The notes beneath the pieces were generated by a model. The model was not told the DNA's origin. It saw nothing but the letters and a program-made list of their open reading frames with translations, and did not search any database. Of a DNA stretch of 64,000 nt, positions 10,962-22,500 are shown piece after piece. The DNA comes from Gliomastix tumulicola (lineage: Eukaryota > Ascomycota > Sordariomycetes > Hypocreales > Bionectriaceae), in assembly GCA_001599755.1 (NCBI GenBank), contig BCHX01000002.1, positions 1,922,001 through 1,986,000 of the forward strand. The letters run 5' to 3'. The translations under genes were made by a program, and so were the position numbers. Within the stretch, counting starts at the first letter, position 1. Every line of letters begins with the position of its first letter.

Positions 10962-12267
10962 ATGTCGGACGACGAGGTAGACCCCGAGCTCCTGGAACTG
11001 CTCCGGCAGCACCTCGAGGGCAAAGGAGCCGTCAAGCAGGATCCAGAGACAGGCGTCCTCGAGGGCTGCGAGCACATCTACGACGAATGCATCGACGTCG
11101 CCATCGACATGCGCGCCTCCAAGAAGGCCGCCGAGAACATCTACCAGCAGATGCAGGAGAAGGCGTACTCGACGGCCACCTGGTCCGAGCACCTGCTGCA
11201 CCCCAAAGCCAAGGACGAGAGCACCGTGGCCTTCATCTTCACCATGGACCTGCTCAACTTCAGTTTCTGGTCGGACCTCCCGGAGGACGAGAGGTTCGCC
11301 ATCGAGTACAAGGACCAGAGATGGACCGGGTACTGGAGCCTGGTGGCCGCTCTGCAGAGAGCGCTCGAGGAGGGTTCGTTCCACCCTTTTGTAGTTTTTT
11401 GCGCTTGACTGTACGCTTGCTGGAACTGGTTCTCTAATCGTCCCCTTTTTTGTGCAGGCATACCGATCACGGACCCGAGATACTGGCTAAGTGAGGATGA
11501 GTGCACGCTCGATGCGCTTAGACACGTATTCAGATCATGTACCGACGAGGAGATGCCCATGCTTGAGAATCGTTTGGAGTGTCTGAGAGAAGCTGGCCAA
11601 GTGCTGGACGAGGTGAGTCTCCCCGACGCTTGTCACGTGCTCACCCTGACTGACCTCTTGATAGTTGTATGATGGTTCCATCACGGAGCTAGTCGTCTCA
11701 GCGGACTGCTCCGCAGCTGGCCTGGTGAACACACTCGCCCGGGACTTCCGCTGCTTCCGCGATGAGCACTACTACAAGGGACGAGCGAAGCCCGTCCGCT
11801 TCCTGAAGCGGGCGCAGATCTTCGTTGCGGACCTGTGGGCGTGCTTCGATGGCCAGTCCTACGGCGACTTCTGGGACATCGACAAGATCACCATGTTTGC
11901 CGATTATCGGATTCCTCAGATTCTCATCTCCCTCCATGCTCTCTACTGCAGCCCTACGGTCGCAGCGGCGATCAAGGACAAGCAGCTCCTAGAGAGTGGA
12001 AGCTCATGGGAAATGCAACTACGAGGTGAGCACAGACTACGAATCACCCTTGGCCTATCTGACGAGGTTGCTAATATTGTCATCATGCAAATAGCCTGCA
12101 GTATCTGGTGCGTGGAGCTGATCAAGCGTGAAATCAAAAGAAACCACCCAGACGCGCACGTCAACGCCATCCTCATCGATTTCTTCCTATATGATAAAAT
12201 GAAAGAGTTAGAGGAGGCGGGGGAGGATGCAATTCCTCATCATAGAACCAGGAGCATTTGGTACTAG
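10962..12267 (+). CDS. QNG1: Queuosine 5'-phosphate N-glycosylase (queuosine salvage, DUF2419)
   Basis: Releases queuine from queuosine 5'-monophosphate so the base can be reused by tRNA-guanine transglycosylase for GUN-anticodon tRNAs. Four exons (10962-11373, 11458-11612, 11665-12025, 12095-12267) give 366 residues. The DUF2419/C9orf64 fold is recognisable from an N-terminal helical part, LNFSFWSDLP, the block FVADLWACF, DFWDIDKITMFADYRIPQIL and the C-terminal SIWCVELIKREI...NAILIDFFLYD. The start (MSDDEVDPELLE) follows a pyrimidine-rich leader. The protein is complete, so a queuine-using tRNA-guanine transglycosylase pair is expected elsewhere in the genome. Convergent with the POLD4 gene, 250 bp apart. 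Confidence 0.9.
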
Positions 12268-12517
12268 ATTTCCCGGGTTCAAGACAAGGGGGGTTATTGG
12301 GCGGAGTTTGGGGGCTTGCGTACTTATTTACTTCATTTCATAGACTAAAGACGGAAAACCAGACCTAGATTTTGGGGTGGGAAAAGGAAAAGGATTCGAA
12401 AAAGCCGCTCCAACGGATGTCATAAAACAAGCTACATGATACAGGCGCTGTCTCGGTGCCAGGAAGGGATATAAACCATAGGTCGGCCATCTGTGCGCCC
12501 GAACATTAGGCGAGACC

Positions 12518-13201
12518 TCATGCGTTCGCGCCAATGGCTGTCGAGTTCATGATCTTGTCCATATGTGCAACTTCCTTGTCAGTGTTCCCCGTCTCGCTCT
12601 CCATCAGAAGAACCGCAAGAACTTCGATAGGGGGGTTCAGGCCAAGGCGCTCCGCTCTGTGCCACCTCTTCATACGAGTGATTCCAATGCACGGCTAAAC
12701 AAGCGAGTCAGTATCATGGAAGAGACGACATGAAACAATCTCTGCGGCACCGGGAAGTCTTACACCGTACTGTGAGCTGACATCGAAATACCGCAGTACT
12801 TTCTCGTTCAAGTCCAGGTCTTGCTGGTGGATCCTCGGAGCAATGCGCTGCTCCTCTATGCCCTTCCAGTACTTCTGGATCTCAGTCTTGGTGACCTTCT
12901 CAGCCTTGATCTCTGCCTCCGGCCGCTCCGGTGCAGCCTCTACCTCTGGCTCTTCCTCTTCTTCGGCCTCGGACTCCTCGTCCTTGACATCCGGAGTGTC
13001 CAGGGTAGCCTCGGCTTTCACGTCATCCTCGACAGGCTCATCTTTGACCTTGACTTCTGTCGGCTCTGCGACGGAGGGCTTGGCGATAGGCTCCTTGAGG
13101 TCCTTGACAATGTTCTTGGTGACCTTTCCATGGAAAGTCAGGGTGGATTGACCTTTGGCTGGCCCGCTGGTGCGTGCTCCGGATCGCCTTGTGGTGGGCA
13201 T
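12518..13201 (-). CDS. POLD4: DNA polymerase delta subunit 4 (p12/Cdm1 family)
   Basis: Smallest accessory subunit of replicative DNA polymerase delta; it stabilises the complex and binds PCNA. Two exons (13201-12764, 12694-12518) give 204 residues. Near the N terminus QSTLTFHGKV fits a PCNA-interacting motif, and it is followed by a long acidic, Lys-Glu-rich disordered linker. The conserved C-terminal domain reads LNEKVLRYFDVSSQYGPCIGITRMKRWHRAERLGLNPP, split by the intron after QYG, then PIEVLAVLL and a tail. Budding yeast lacks this subunit while fission yeast (Cdm1) and animals (p12) have it. The linker is much longer than in human p12 (107 residues). Confidence 0.88.
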
Positions 13202-13642
13202 CGTGATTGCAGGGGATGACGGTAGAGACGACACTTTTTGAATCGCAGTAATGTGATGAGTCAAGAAGATGACAAAATAGTCTGACGTATAGAAAATACA
13301 GTGCCAATTGAAATCGTAAATGGGAAGATCCAAAGACTTTGACTGAGCGCTCAAACACAGAGTAGTTCGATGAGTGATTGTTGAGATGGAAATGTATGTC
13401 ATGATGGCATGAGTGGAGGCCTGAAGTTTGGCGGGGCAACGCGAGCGAGGAGCGAAGTCACGTGCACCCCGAGAAAGATATCTTGCCGTCAACCACGCTG
13501 CTTATTCTTCAGGCAAACTTTTATCATCATCATGGCAGATCTCGTCGCTATCTGAGGTGTAGAAGTGCGTAGAAATCTCCTACTGATCATGTGGAAACCA
13601 AACCCTGCGCCCTCTGGTGAACTCCCAGGCCCAAACCCCCAT
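13202..13642. other. POLD4 promoter and SKI8 3' flank
   Basis: A 440-bp tandem gap. Nothing beyond expected promoter and 3' UTR sequence was recognised. Confidence 0.45.
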
Positions 13643-14775
13643 CTAAATACCAGTCGCTTCTCGGTAAAACGAGAGGCTCTTGTTAGCGCCCGCCGTGCAG
13701 AACAGCTCGCTCTTCCCAGTCTTGGGCAGCCATTTGGCTCCCCATAGAGCCTTCTCAGTCTCGCTGTGCGTGGCGACGCATGCGCTGCGCTCGAGGGACC
13801 ACACCTTGACCTTGCCATCCATCGAGCTGCTCAGCAGGTACTCGCCCGTGTCGCTCCAGTCCACAGACGTGATCCATGAAGAGTGGCCAGTCAAGTTCGC
13901 GACGTGCTCGCCGTGGTTCATGTCGTAGAGTGCGATGATTCCGGCGTCTCCAGCAGCGGCGAGTCTGCTGTTGCCAGGGGAGAAGGCTACGGACCTGACT
14001 GGCTTCGCGAGGCCTGGAAGAGGGTCAGTGATTTTATGTATGAGATCTGATAGTAGTCTTGGCGACTCACCCGACAGAGAGAACTGTATTCTTCCCGTAT
14101 CGTTGTTGAAAATGTAGATGGACCCGTTCTGATGTCCGCTCGCGGTGAACTTGCCGTTCCGACTCAGGTCAACGCACAGGCCAAAGCTGCCGGAGCCTGG
14201 GCTCCCAGTCTCATACTCCTGAATCTTGTGCAGTTTCTCATCAGAGATGTCCCAGACGTTGATTCGGCCGTCGTTGGTCGTCGTAGCCAAATAGCCCCCG
14301 TCCTCGCTCAGCGCCAGAGCCCAGGTCTCTCCAGGCTTGCTCGACGAGCCCGCGATCTCACTCTTCAGACTCCACTCGCCGGTCGCCTTGTCAACGGTCC
14401 ATATCTTGACCTCGCCGCCGAAGCCCGCGCTCGCCACGACCAGACCGTTGCGGGAGCTGCAGACATGGTGGCAGCCAAGCTTGTGGGCATCGGAGATGGA
14501 CTGCCTCAGCGGGAATGATGGGTCCGTGGTGTCATGAACGAGGAGCGCGGAGGAGCCGCTGCCTGAAATCACGGCTTTCGGGGTTGTGGTGATGGCAAAG
14601 ATGTCGGTGATGTGTGCTGTTGCATCTCATTAGCCCGACCAAATTCCTGTTCATGGCGGGGTATGATGAGTACCGTTGTCCACGCTGTGCGTGGTCAGAT
14701 ATTGCTTCGACTGGTTGTGAAAATAGTGATTAGTCTTCTGATGACTGAAAAATCCGACGCCATCTTTCTTACCAT
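13643..14775 (-). CDS. SKI8: SKI8-type WD40 protein (Ski complex, meiotic recombination)
   Basis: WD40 subunit of the Ski complex that feeds mRNA to the cytoplasmic exosome; fungal Ski8/Rec103 also acts with Spo11 in meiotic break formation. Four coding exons (14775-14773, 14710-14674, 14616-14071, 14013-13643) give 318 residues. The first exon is only the ATG, followed by GTAAGA; exon 2 begins SKQYLTTHSVDN and exon 3 continues AHITDIFAITTTPKAV. WD repeats are seen as VKIWTV, INVWDIS, IYIFNND, IALYDMN and VKVWSLERS. The third intron (14070-14014) is 57 nt, in frame and free of stop codons, so its retention would add 19 residues. The family call is strong; start placement rests on splice signals. 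Confidence 0.88.
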
Positions 14776-15459
14776 GGTTTTTCCATGCACGAGCTGGCTG
14801 CGGTACTGATTTGTTTGTGGTTGGACGTTCTCGTGGGGTGCTGAAAGTGAGGAAGTGGTTCTGTGGTGACGCAGGTTGTAATTTGTTAGTCGGATTTCTT
14901 GAGCAAACAGGGAGAAGCCACAACACCGCCAATCGAGGTTAAAATGCGTTGGAAACTAGCAGTATTTTAACGCAGGGTGTGGTTTCGTAACTACAATTCA
15001 TCCTAATACCTTTTGTCTGCAAGCTAAGTACCTATAGTACCCTGGCTCTGGGCCGTAGTCACAGTCTACCATTACAATAGCCCAAGATGAATATCACCCA
15101 TGCACCCAAGCTGTTATGTGAGCTCACTTCCGCCTGGCTTCATTCTGTCCGAGTGAGCCTATTGTCTGCATATGCCAATCATCATATGTTGTACAGTGGC
15201 TGATCTGTCCGTAGGTAGGATGCAAAGTAGACAGCCGAGCTCAGAAGTCACGCAGCGGAACCAGAACAGTTCCTACAATTCTCCCAAGCGTATCCGTGCA
15301 GTTGTGTATAATGCCGTCTTCGAAGACGGAGCCAAATCATTGATTGACATCTTATTTGTACAAGAAATGTAGATCCCGTAACGCCGTCTTATACATCGCT
15401 CGATAACTTTACACGCCTCCCACCTAATGTACAGGCGATCCCCTCCATAGTTTGTATTC
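14776..15459. other. SKI8 promoter and bL32m 3' flank
   Basis: Contains the SKI8 5' leader, including an upstream ATG at 14786, and AT-richer DNA near 14940-15080. No further gene was recognised. Confidence 0.5.
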
Positions 15460-15901
15460 TCACAACGCAGGGTCGTTCGGGTTGTCTTGCCGCCAAAGCT
15501 GCCTCATCTCTGCTTATTTCATTAGCATTCGCAATCGCATTGAGCCATCGTGACGGTGACTAACCCTCGAGGCAGCGCTGGCATAGCCTGTGTGTCCTCT
15601 TCGTAGCACCACAGCCGGGGCATTTGCAAAGATGGTTGACATCCTCTAGCGCCTTGCCCGCCATCTGTCGATGTCTCTTCTTGGAATGCGAGGTCTTCTT
15701 CTTCGGTGCGGCGTTGAGGATGCCGCTCCAGATGTCGTCGAGGAGTTGTGGGATGTTCAGGCTGATGCTCGGCAGGGCAATGGCAAGCGTAGGGAAGAGT
15801 CTCGGCGTGAATCGAGCTGTGTAGAACGTAGCCCATCGACTGATGTTCGGAATTGACGGAGCCAGGAGCCTGGGGGCGATCGGAGCGGCGAGCGCAGCCA
15901 T
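15460..15901 (-). CDS. MRPL32: Mitochondrial large-subunit ribosomal protein bL32m
   Basis: Structural protein of the mitochondrial 54S subunit. Two exons (15901-15565, 15509-15460) give 128 residues. After a basic-hydrophobic mitochondrial targeting region, the mature bL32 part starts near KKKTSHSKKRHRQM and holds the zinc ribbon CKCPGCG...CQRC. In yeast, maturation of this protein by the m-AAA protease is a control point of mitoribosome assembly. The last exon encodes only EMRQLWRQDNPNDPAL. The donor is GTTAGT rather than the usual GTAAGT or GTGAGT. Confidence 0.93.
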
Positions 15902-16798
15902 TGGGACGAGGTGTGAGCGGCTGTGAGCCTCTCTCGCGCTGGAAAGGTGGAATGAGTGTCGTGAAGGGACAGTGAGAAATCTGACGAGCTGGCAGAGGTA
16001 ATATGACTACCCTTGCCGTTTGCAACGCGGACGGGGAAGATCACGGCAGTTCTGTCAGTTGCGAAGAAATCGCAGCTTGGAGACTTCTTTGGTTAAGGTA
16101 GCTCGAATGCTGTCGCGAAATTTCTCCCACGGACCCACGTGACCCTGGACTGCCGGCACTCAATAAACCGTCCAAAGCGGCATCTTGTATCCATACTATG
16201 AGCTACAGAGTCTGTATACTCAAGCTATCTGCTACTCAATATTGCTCTGCTTTCACGGCGCCTAGGTATTTGATATTGACAATCGCTGTGCATACCATTC
16301 ATTTCTGTCCAGGAGCCTCAAGAGCGGTAAATTCTCGTATTAAAGACACGATTGACAGCTTGGGTTCAATCCCCGGCGGCCGGGCAGTGGATCTTCACTT
16401 TTCAACAAACCAATCAAACGTGCGTAATGCATGGGCCGGCCCCAGCCAATCAGAATCTCACAACACCTTACCCCTTCGATTGCTCCTCCCCCTTTCTTGG
16501 TCCCTGCACCTTCCCCCCAGGCCGAAATTATTGCTAGAGGTAGGAACTGAAGACCGTGGAAGGTGCCCAAAAAAGTTCACCTCCTCTTCAAGTGTGCTCG
16601 GCCTTGTTTTTGCCCATCGCCAACCTTCAATTCCGACCGCATCTTTCTCATCGTCTCACAGGTGCATCGGCACGCGTGTGTTCCATCTCAATTCATCGTC
16701 AGACTTTTTCTTGGAATACAGAAGAAGTAGTCTTCCGGTTCACTACATAGCACCGACACGCCCTTTCCACAGCCAGGGTCCTCGATTCAGCTACCAAG
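15902..16798. promoter_or_regulatory. Divergent promoter region bL32m / CDC10
   Basis: About 0.9 kb with two CCAAT-containing stretches near 16405 (aaaccaatcaaa) and 16445 (agccaatcag), plausible binding sites for the CCAAT complex. A pyrimidine-rich leader precedes the septin start. A B-box-like GGTTCAATCC lies near 16360 but no tRNA can be folded around it. Confidence 0.5.
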
Positions 16799-17961
16799 AT
16801 GGCGACCTTCCCCCAGCAGACCACCATCCACCCCAACAGCCATGTCGGTTTCGACAGCATCACGTCTCAAATTGAGCGCAAGCTGCTCAAGCGCGGCTTC
16901 CAGTTCAACGTGATCTGCGTCGGTACGTATGCAATTGCCAGCGCACCATGGCATCGAAGCAGCCGCATATCGTGGAGTCCCGACTGAGCTAACATGAATA
17001 TCTGATAGGCCAGACTGGTCTCGGAAAGTCTACTCTGATCAACACCATCTTCGCCTCGCATCTCATCGACTCCAAGGGCCGTCTCCAGCCCGACGAGCCC
17101 ATCCGCACCACGACCGAGATCCAGGCCGTGTCCCACATCATCGAGGAGAACGGCGTGCGCCTACGACTGAACATTGTTGACACGCCTGGGTACGGCGACC
17201 TCGTCAACAACGATCGCTGCTGGGATCCCATCGTCAAGTACATCAAGGATCAGCACTCCGCGTATTTGAGGAAGGAGCTCACCGCGCAGCGAGAGCGATA
17301 CATTCAGGACACTCGCATCCACGCCTGCCTCTTCTTCATCCAGCCCTCAGGCCACTCCCTGAAGCCCATCGATATTGTCGTCCTGAAGAAGCTGTCCGAT
17401 GTGGTCAACGTTGTACCCGTCATCGCCAAGGCCGACACCCTGACGGTCGAGGAGCGCCAGGAGTTCAAGGAGCGCATCAAGGAGGAGTTCGCTTTCCACA
17501 ACCTCAAGATGTTCCCCTACGACAACGAGGAGTTCGATGAGGAGGAGCGCGCCCTCAACGGAAAGATCAAGGTATGCCACGCTCCGAGCAGCGCAGGAAG
17601 GAATATACACTAATGGAAGCAGAGCCTCGTCCCCTTCGCTGTCGTCGGATCCGAGAAGAGCATCATTGTCGACGGCAAGCAGGTCCGTGGCCGCCAGAAC
17701 CGATGGGGTGTGATCAACGTCGAGGATGAGAAGCACTGCGAGTTTATCTACCTGCGCGACTTCCTCCTGCGGACTCACCTCCAGGATCTCATTGAGACCA
17801 CGTCTCAGACTCACTACGAGACTTTCCGTGCTAAGCAGCTGCTGGCTCTGAAGGAGAGCAGCGCCCACGCTACCGGCGGCGGCGGCAGCCGACCTATCAG
17901 CCCCTCTGCGGACCGCGAGCTGAGCCGCAACTCTCACAGGATGACCATGAACGGCTACTAA
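16799..17961 (+). CDS. CDC10: Septin, CDC10 group (AspD-type)
   Basis: GTP-binding cytoskeletal protein that polymerises into hetero-octameric rods, rings and bars at septa, branch sites and hyphal tips. Three exons (16799-16922, 17009-17571, 17623-17961) give 341 residues. The start HVGFDSITSQIERKLLKRGF is diagnostic of the CDC10 group. The P-loop GQTGLGKST is at about 42-50, the G3 motif is DTPGYGD, G4 is AKAD, and the septin unique element (RWGVINVEDEKHC...LRDFLLRTHLQDLIETT) follows. There is no C-terminal coiled coil, as expected for this group; the tail is Ser/Gly-rich with SRPISPSADRE, a plausible phosphorylation site. Confidence 0.95.
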
Positions 17962-20222
17962 GTGTAAAGTGGTGCCTAAGGCTGGGATGCACTATGTTTG
18001 AGCCTACCGCTCGATGTGAATGCGTCCTAGCCAGGTACATATACCCACCACTTAGGAGCTGCTGACTGGCATCTATCACCCACGCAGCAAGCCGTGTATT
18101 CGATCGACCGTGGTATTGGGTAGGCGAAGGCGCGACGGAGCTGGCTTATAAAATCAACGAGAAAAGACGATAGGGTCTGGATTGACGGATGATATATGTC
18201 TGGCAAAGCCATACCTTGTTGGCTTGGCGTTCCTGTGTCGCGCATCACCGTATTACTTGCGCAGCGCGATACTCCGAACAGGGAGGTTGTTCTTTTGTCT
18301 TTAGTACTATTACCCAGGAGCTTTTTACCATTTTCTTAGGCTTTAATCGGAGCAGCTACTCATAGTCTCCCAGAGTAGATTGATAATTATTCTTTCCGCT
18401 GGCTGGGTTTTTCAGTTCGATTACCATCAAAGCTCGGCGACCGACCAGTATCGTGCGATGCAGCACTTATGTTCCATGATTGATAATGAACTGTGCCAGA
18501 GCTTTGGGATGGTGCTCGAGGCAGTGCATTAAGCGTCTTGGCCTCAGCTGCTCATTTGTTTAAGTTGCAACTCCTTGAAGGAAACGACCCGTGGATGCCC
18601 CTTGTCACGATTCACGGGCAGAGAGCCCGGACACTACGTAGCTTGGTAGCTTGGTATGGGGACGAATACGAGCGAGTGAGGTTGCGGCGAGGGACCCTCG
18701 AGGACTCGACGGACGAAGGATTTCGAGGGAGGCACAATTTCGCCGCCACACGATCTTCAAGCACGATCAGGTCCTCAAGCTGCCGGCGCATGACGAGTAT
18801 GCATTTCCTGTCGTCCAACCCGTGTACTCATCAGTGTATTGTGACACGATAGCCAGGGTATCGAGAGCTGCCGAAAGTCGTCTCCGGGCCGAGGTGTTGC
18901 TGCGGTCAAAAGCCAAGGGGACAGGCAGCGGGATGCTTGTTGCCAACAAATATGCACTCTGGGCAGAGTAGGTACGTAGGTCCTTCATGTCGTCGTGAAA
19001 TGACTTGAGATGACTGCCGGCCGCGGTCGTGGATACGTCGACCGACAACAGGGGTGGTGAAGCTTAAATGCCGAGCACGAGGGCATTTTCTCAAGACGCA
19101 GGCTAAGCAAGTTCAGGGTCTTGTCTGCAGAGGCCAAGCCCCGCGAAAGGCTTCGCAGGGGCTGGATGATTAGATCATTATAGAGAAGACGGGCAGCTCG
19201 TATGGTTTATATACACGGAGCTCTGAAGGAGTGCAGCGCCGTTCAGGTGTGCAATTGTCCAGCATCATGGCACTGAGAGGTCTGGGGTGACGTGCTTCTA
19301 GCTCGATACCACTATTAGAAGGTGACGGGAATATATTGGGCGGCCTCCCACGAGACGATCCTCCAAGCAGTGAGGGCGGTCTGGCCTGATAAAGGGGTTG
19401 GCGGACAGGCGGCTTGGCGACTGAGCTTGGCTCGCACAGCGACGGCAGACTCGTCCCGTCTTTTCTCGTGTTTGAGGGAATGGTCGGGAGCCAAGCGGTG
19501 TAATGCGACGTGAGTCGAAGCTGGAGTGCGAAAATTATGCGGCAGACAGACTATCAAGTGTGCAGGCATTGATTGGTAGCAGTGTTGAAGCTGGTGATGT
19601 CAACGTCCTATGTGCAGGCATTGTCCAGAAACCTGGAAAGTGTGGCGTCACGAGGCACGGCGGTTGAAACAGCCATTGTAGTGGGTGAGTGGGCGGCGAA
19701 AAGGGTTTCAGCGACTGGGGCCGGATTGGCTAGAGCTCATTAAACAAAAAATTAGTGGTGGTCCGGGCAGAGCCTTCTGGAGGTTGTTCCTGGGCTAGTG
19801 CGACATCTGCAGCCAATCAGGCGCGGGCGCAAACCTGCCACGGCCACATGGGGCAAGAGCGTCGCTAAGATCCGCCTACCTTAAATCGAGGACTGGCTGG
19901 CGGGGGGGAAAGTGCAGCCCGTTTGTGCCTGCTGTAACGTGTGGGCGTCTGCTGCAGTGGTTGTACCAAGCCTGCCATGCATGAAGAGATGGAGGGCCCT
20001 TGCCCACGCCTGGGAAGTGGGCGGCAGGAATATATGAGGACTGCAGCTTCCCCATTCCCCGATTTCGCGACTTCCTCTCCAACCTCAACTCAAGTTCGGT
20101 TCTCAGTCACTCCTTTGACGGCCATCGTCGCCGCTGTTTAGATCTCTTCTTCTCGTCGCTCTTTTAGACACAGTACCAACGCCTTTTTTCTCTGATCCCG
20201 CTTTCTTCATACGATTTTTGCC
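17962..20222. promoter_or_regulatory. Long intergenic region upstream of GH72 gene
   Basis: This 2.26-kb region holds the CDC10 3' flank and a long upstream region of the GH72 gene. TATA-like AATATATG lies at about 20030, near 190 bp before the start, followed by a pyrimidine-rich leader. ORFs here are short and not supported. Such length is typical of regulated cell-wall genes, but no factor site is claimed. Confidence 0.5.
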
Positions 20223-21824
20223 ATGCATGTGAGTTGCCTGCGGTATACTCCGCCTCCACGCGCGCCCAGATAAGAGCTATCGTGAGATGCTGACTTTCTG
20301 CCTCAGTTTCCCACCGCGCTTGTGGCTCTTGGAGCCGCCCTCGTGGCCGCCGTGCCACCTCTGGAGATCCAGGGCAAGAACTTCGTCAACCCCGACAGCG
20401 GCGAGAAGTTCCAGATCGTCGGCATGGCCTACCAGCCTGGAGGCAGTGCTGGCTACAACCCCGAGACGGGCGAGGATCCCCTCACCAACCCGGAGGCCTG
20501 CCTTCGTGATGCCGCCCTCATGCAGGCTCTGGGCATCAACGCCATCCGAGTCTACAACCTGAACCCCAATGGAAACCACGACGAATGCGCTAGCATTTTC
20601 AATGCGGTAAGTCTCCCAGCCTTGCTAGTCCGAGGGTACAGCGGCTAGGGCTTTGCTGGGCAAGTTTTGCTGAGGCTGACAATCATCTAGGCTGGCATGT
20701 ACATGATGCTCGATGTCAACTCTCCTCATGTTGGCGAGGCCATCGCCAACAAGAACCCCTGGGAGAGCTACTACATGCAGTACCTGAACCGAACATTCGC
20801 CATCGTCGAGGCGTTCAGCAACTACCCCAACACTCTGCTCTTCTTCTCCGCCAACGAGGTCATCGACACTGAGGAGTCGACCGCTCAGGTCCCCCCTTAC
20901 ATCCGCGCCGTCATCCGTGATCTCAAGAACTACATCAGGAACAACATTGATCGCCAGATCCCCGTCGGTTACTCTGCCGCTGATGTCCGCGACGTCCTCT
21001 GGGATTCTTTCAACTACATCCAGTGCGACAATGACGAGGATGATGATGAGCTGAGCCGCGGCGATTTCTTTGCCCTCAACTCGTACAGTTGGTGCGGCAT
21101 CGACGCTACCTTCGAAACGTCCTCTTTCGATGACCTCGTTGAAGGTTTCAAGGACTCCCCGGTGCCCATCTTCTTCAGCGAATACGGCTGCAACGAGACC
21201 CCTGAGCGTTGGTGGAACGAGACCCAGTCCATTTTTGGCGAGGATATGTACGATGTCTTCTCTGGCGGCATTGTCTACGAATGGACTCTGGAGCAAAACG
21301 AGTACGGTCTGGTTAACATCACGGACGACGGAACCCACCTCCAGCCGGACTACGTCCGCCTCAGGGATCAGCTCGCCCTGATCCAGTGGGAGGATGTCTT
21401 TGCCATGGAGGCTGATGATGACAAGGGTGACCTGCTCGACTGCAAGGCAAGCCTCATCACCCACGACGGCTTCATGACCAACTTCACCATCCCCCGCGTT
21501 CCTCCCAACGGTACCCAGGACCTCATTGATGATGGTCTTCCGTCGAAGCCCAGCGGCAAGCTCGTCGACATCAGCAGCTGGAGCGTGGGTCTCGATGTCT
21601 TTGATGCCGAGGGCAACCCCATTGATGGCCTCGAGGTCGTTCCGCTCGACGATGACGAGTTCAACTGGTACGGCAAGAACAGGATCTCTACGGGAGGCAC
21701 TGGTTCTGGCGGTTCAGGCTCAGGCAACTCGACCGATGGTGGTGATGATGAGGGCGCTGCGGTGGTGGCTCTGCCCGTCATGTGGGCAGCTGTTCTGCCT
21801 GTGGCTGCTATGATCTTCGCGTAA
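20223..21824 (+). CDS. GEL: 1,3-beta-glucanosyltransferase, GH72, GPI-anchored
   Basis: Cell-surface enzyme that cleaves and re-joins beta-1,3-glucan chains to elongate wall glucan. Coding exons are 20223-20228 (ATGCAT only), 20307-20606 and 20691-21824, giving 479 residues. A signal peptide (MHFPTALVALGAALVAAVPP) is followed by the GH72 domain: NFVNPDSGEKFQIVGMAYQPGG, AIRVYNLNP, acid/base Glu about 158 in SANEV and nucleophile Glu about 266 in FFSEYGCNE. There is no Cys-rich CBM43 module, so it belongs to the CBM-less subgroup. A Gly/Ser linker (GTGSGGSGSGNS) and a hydrophobic tail ending AAMIFA fit GPI attachment. Several NxS/T sites are present. The tiny first exon is required to complete the signal peptide. 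Confidence 0.93.
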
Positions 21825-22432
21825 ATGCCGACGGAGGGGTGATACCTAGGCGTTGGATGATTGTCCAGGAAAGCAGATAACGGGAGTTTCCCAATATACC
21901 TGGATTGACGCATATGGTGGCGGTTCTCTTGTTAGATTATTAGCACAGCATTGCATTGCACTGAATTCAGACACTTTTTGTGTGTTATGTCGACCTTTCT
22001 CTGTTATTTCATCGTGTGACTGATGCTAACGAGGTGAAATGACTACCCTTTTGGATGCCTGACCCTTGAAAATCGTCTGAACCTTATGATTCTATCCTTT
22101 GGCCCTATCCCTTTTTGTGAATCGTGTGATATCTTGAATCAAGATCGTCGTGTCTTACGGCTGGGCTTCCATCCATCCAGAATCCATCATGCCAGAGACG
22201 AAAATACATGATCGAAGAAAGATAAAGAAAACAAAACAATCAGAAAAAGAGAAATGAATGAAAATAGGGTATCATACCATGACAGAAGTCTACTGTCAAA
22301 TCTCATGAAGAAAAATCAATCCTTGGAACTCCGCATAATAACACATCCGGGGCCTGGGTCAGTCGAGCCGAGTCGGGATGAGTATACCTGATCGACGCCA
22401 GTGAAATGGGACGGCGAAAGCCCATATCCGCG

Positions 22433-22476
<44 letters not shown>

Positions 22477-22500
22477 CAAAAAGTTCCACCTCTCTCTCTC
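21825..22500. other. Convergent intergenic region with GA/CT tracts
   Basis: Lies between the convergent GH72 and CaaX-protein genes. It is AT-rich in 21930-22300 (likely 3' UTR and termination signals) and carries a long GA tract and an opposing CT tract at its right end. Confidence 0.6.
22435..22471. repeat. (GA)n microsatellite, about 18 units
   Basis: A near-perfect GA tract on the + strand. A complementary CT tract sits at about 22490-22501, so the minus-strand transcript can fold into a GA:CT hairpin directly after the stop codon of the neighbouring gene. Confidence 0.9.

Noticed and set aside
15565..16025. Alternative 167-codon frame overlapping bL32m
   Set aside because: The other frame carries the CPGCG...CQRC zinc ribbon and mitochondrial targeting region; this one has no features.
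16340..16395. B-box-like GGTTCAATCCC on the + strand
   Set aside because: No A box, acceptor stem or anticodon arm can be placed upstream at tRNA spacing.
20625..21464. 279-codon minus-strand frame opposite the GH72 gene
   Set aside because: Overlaps the clear catalytic exons of the GH72 enzyme and has no recognisable motif.
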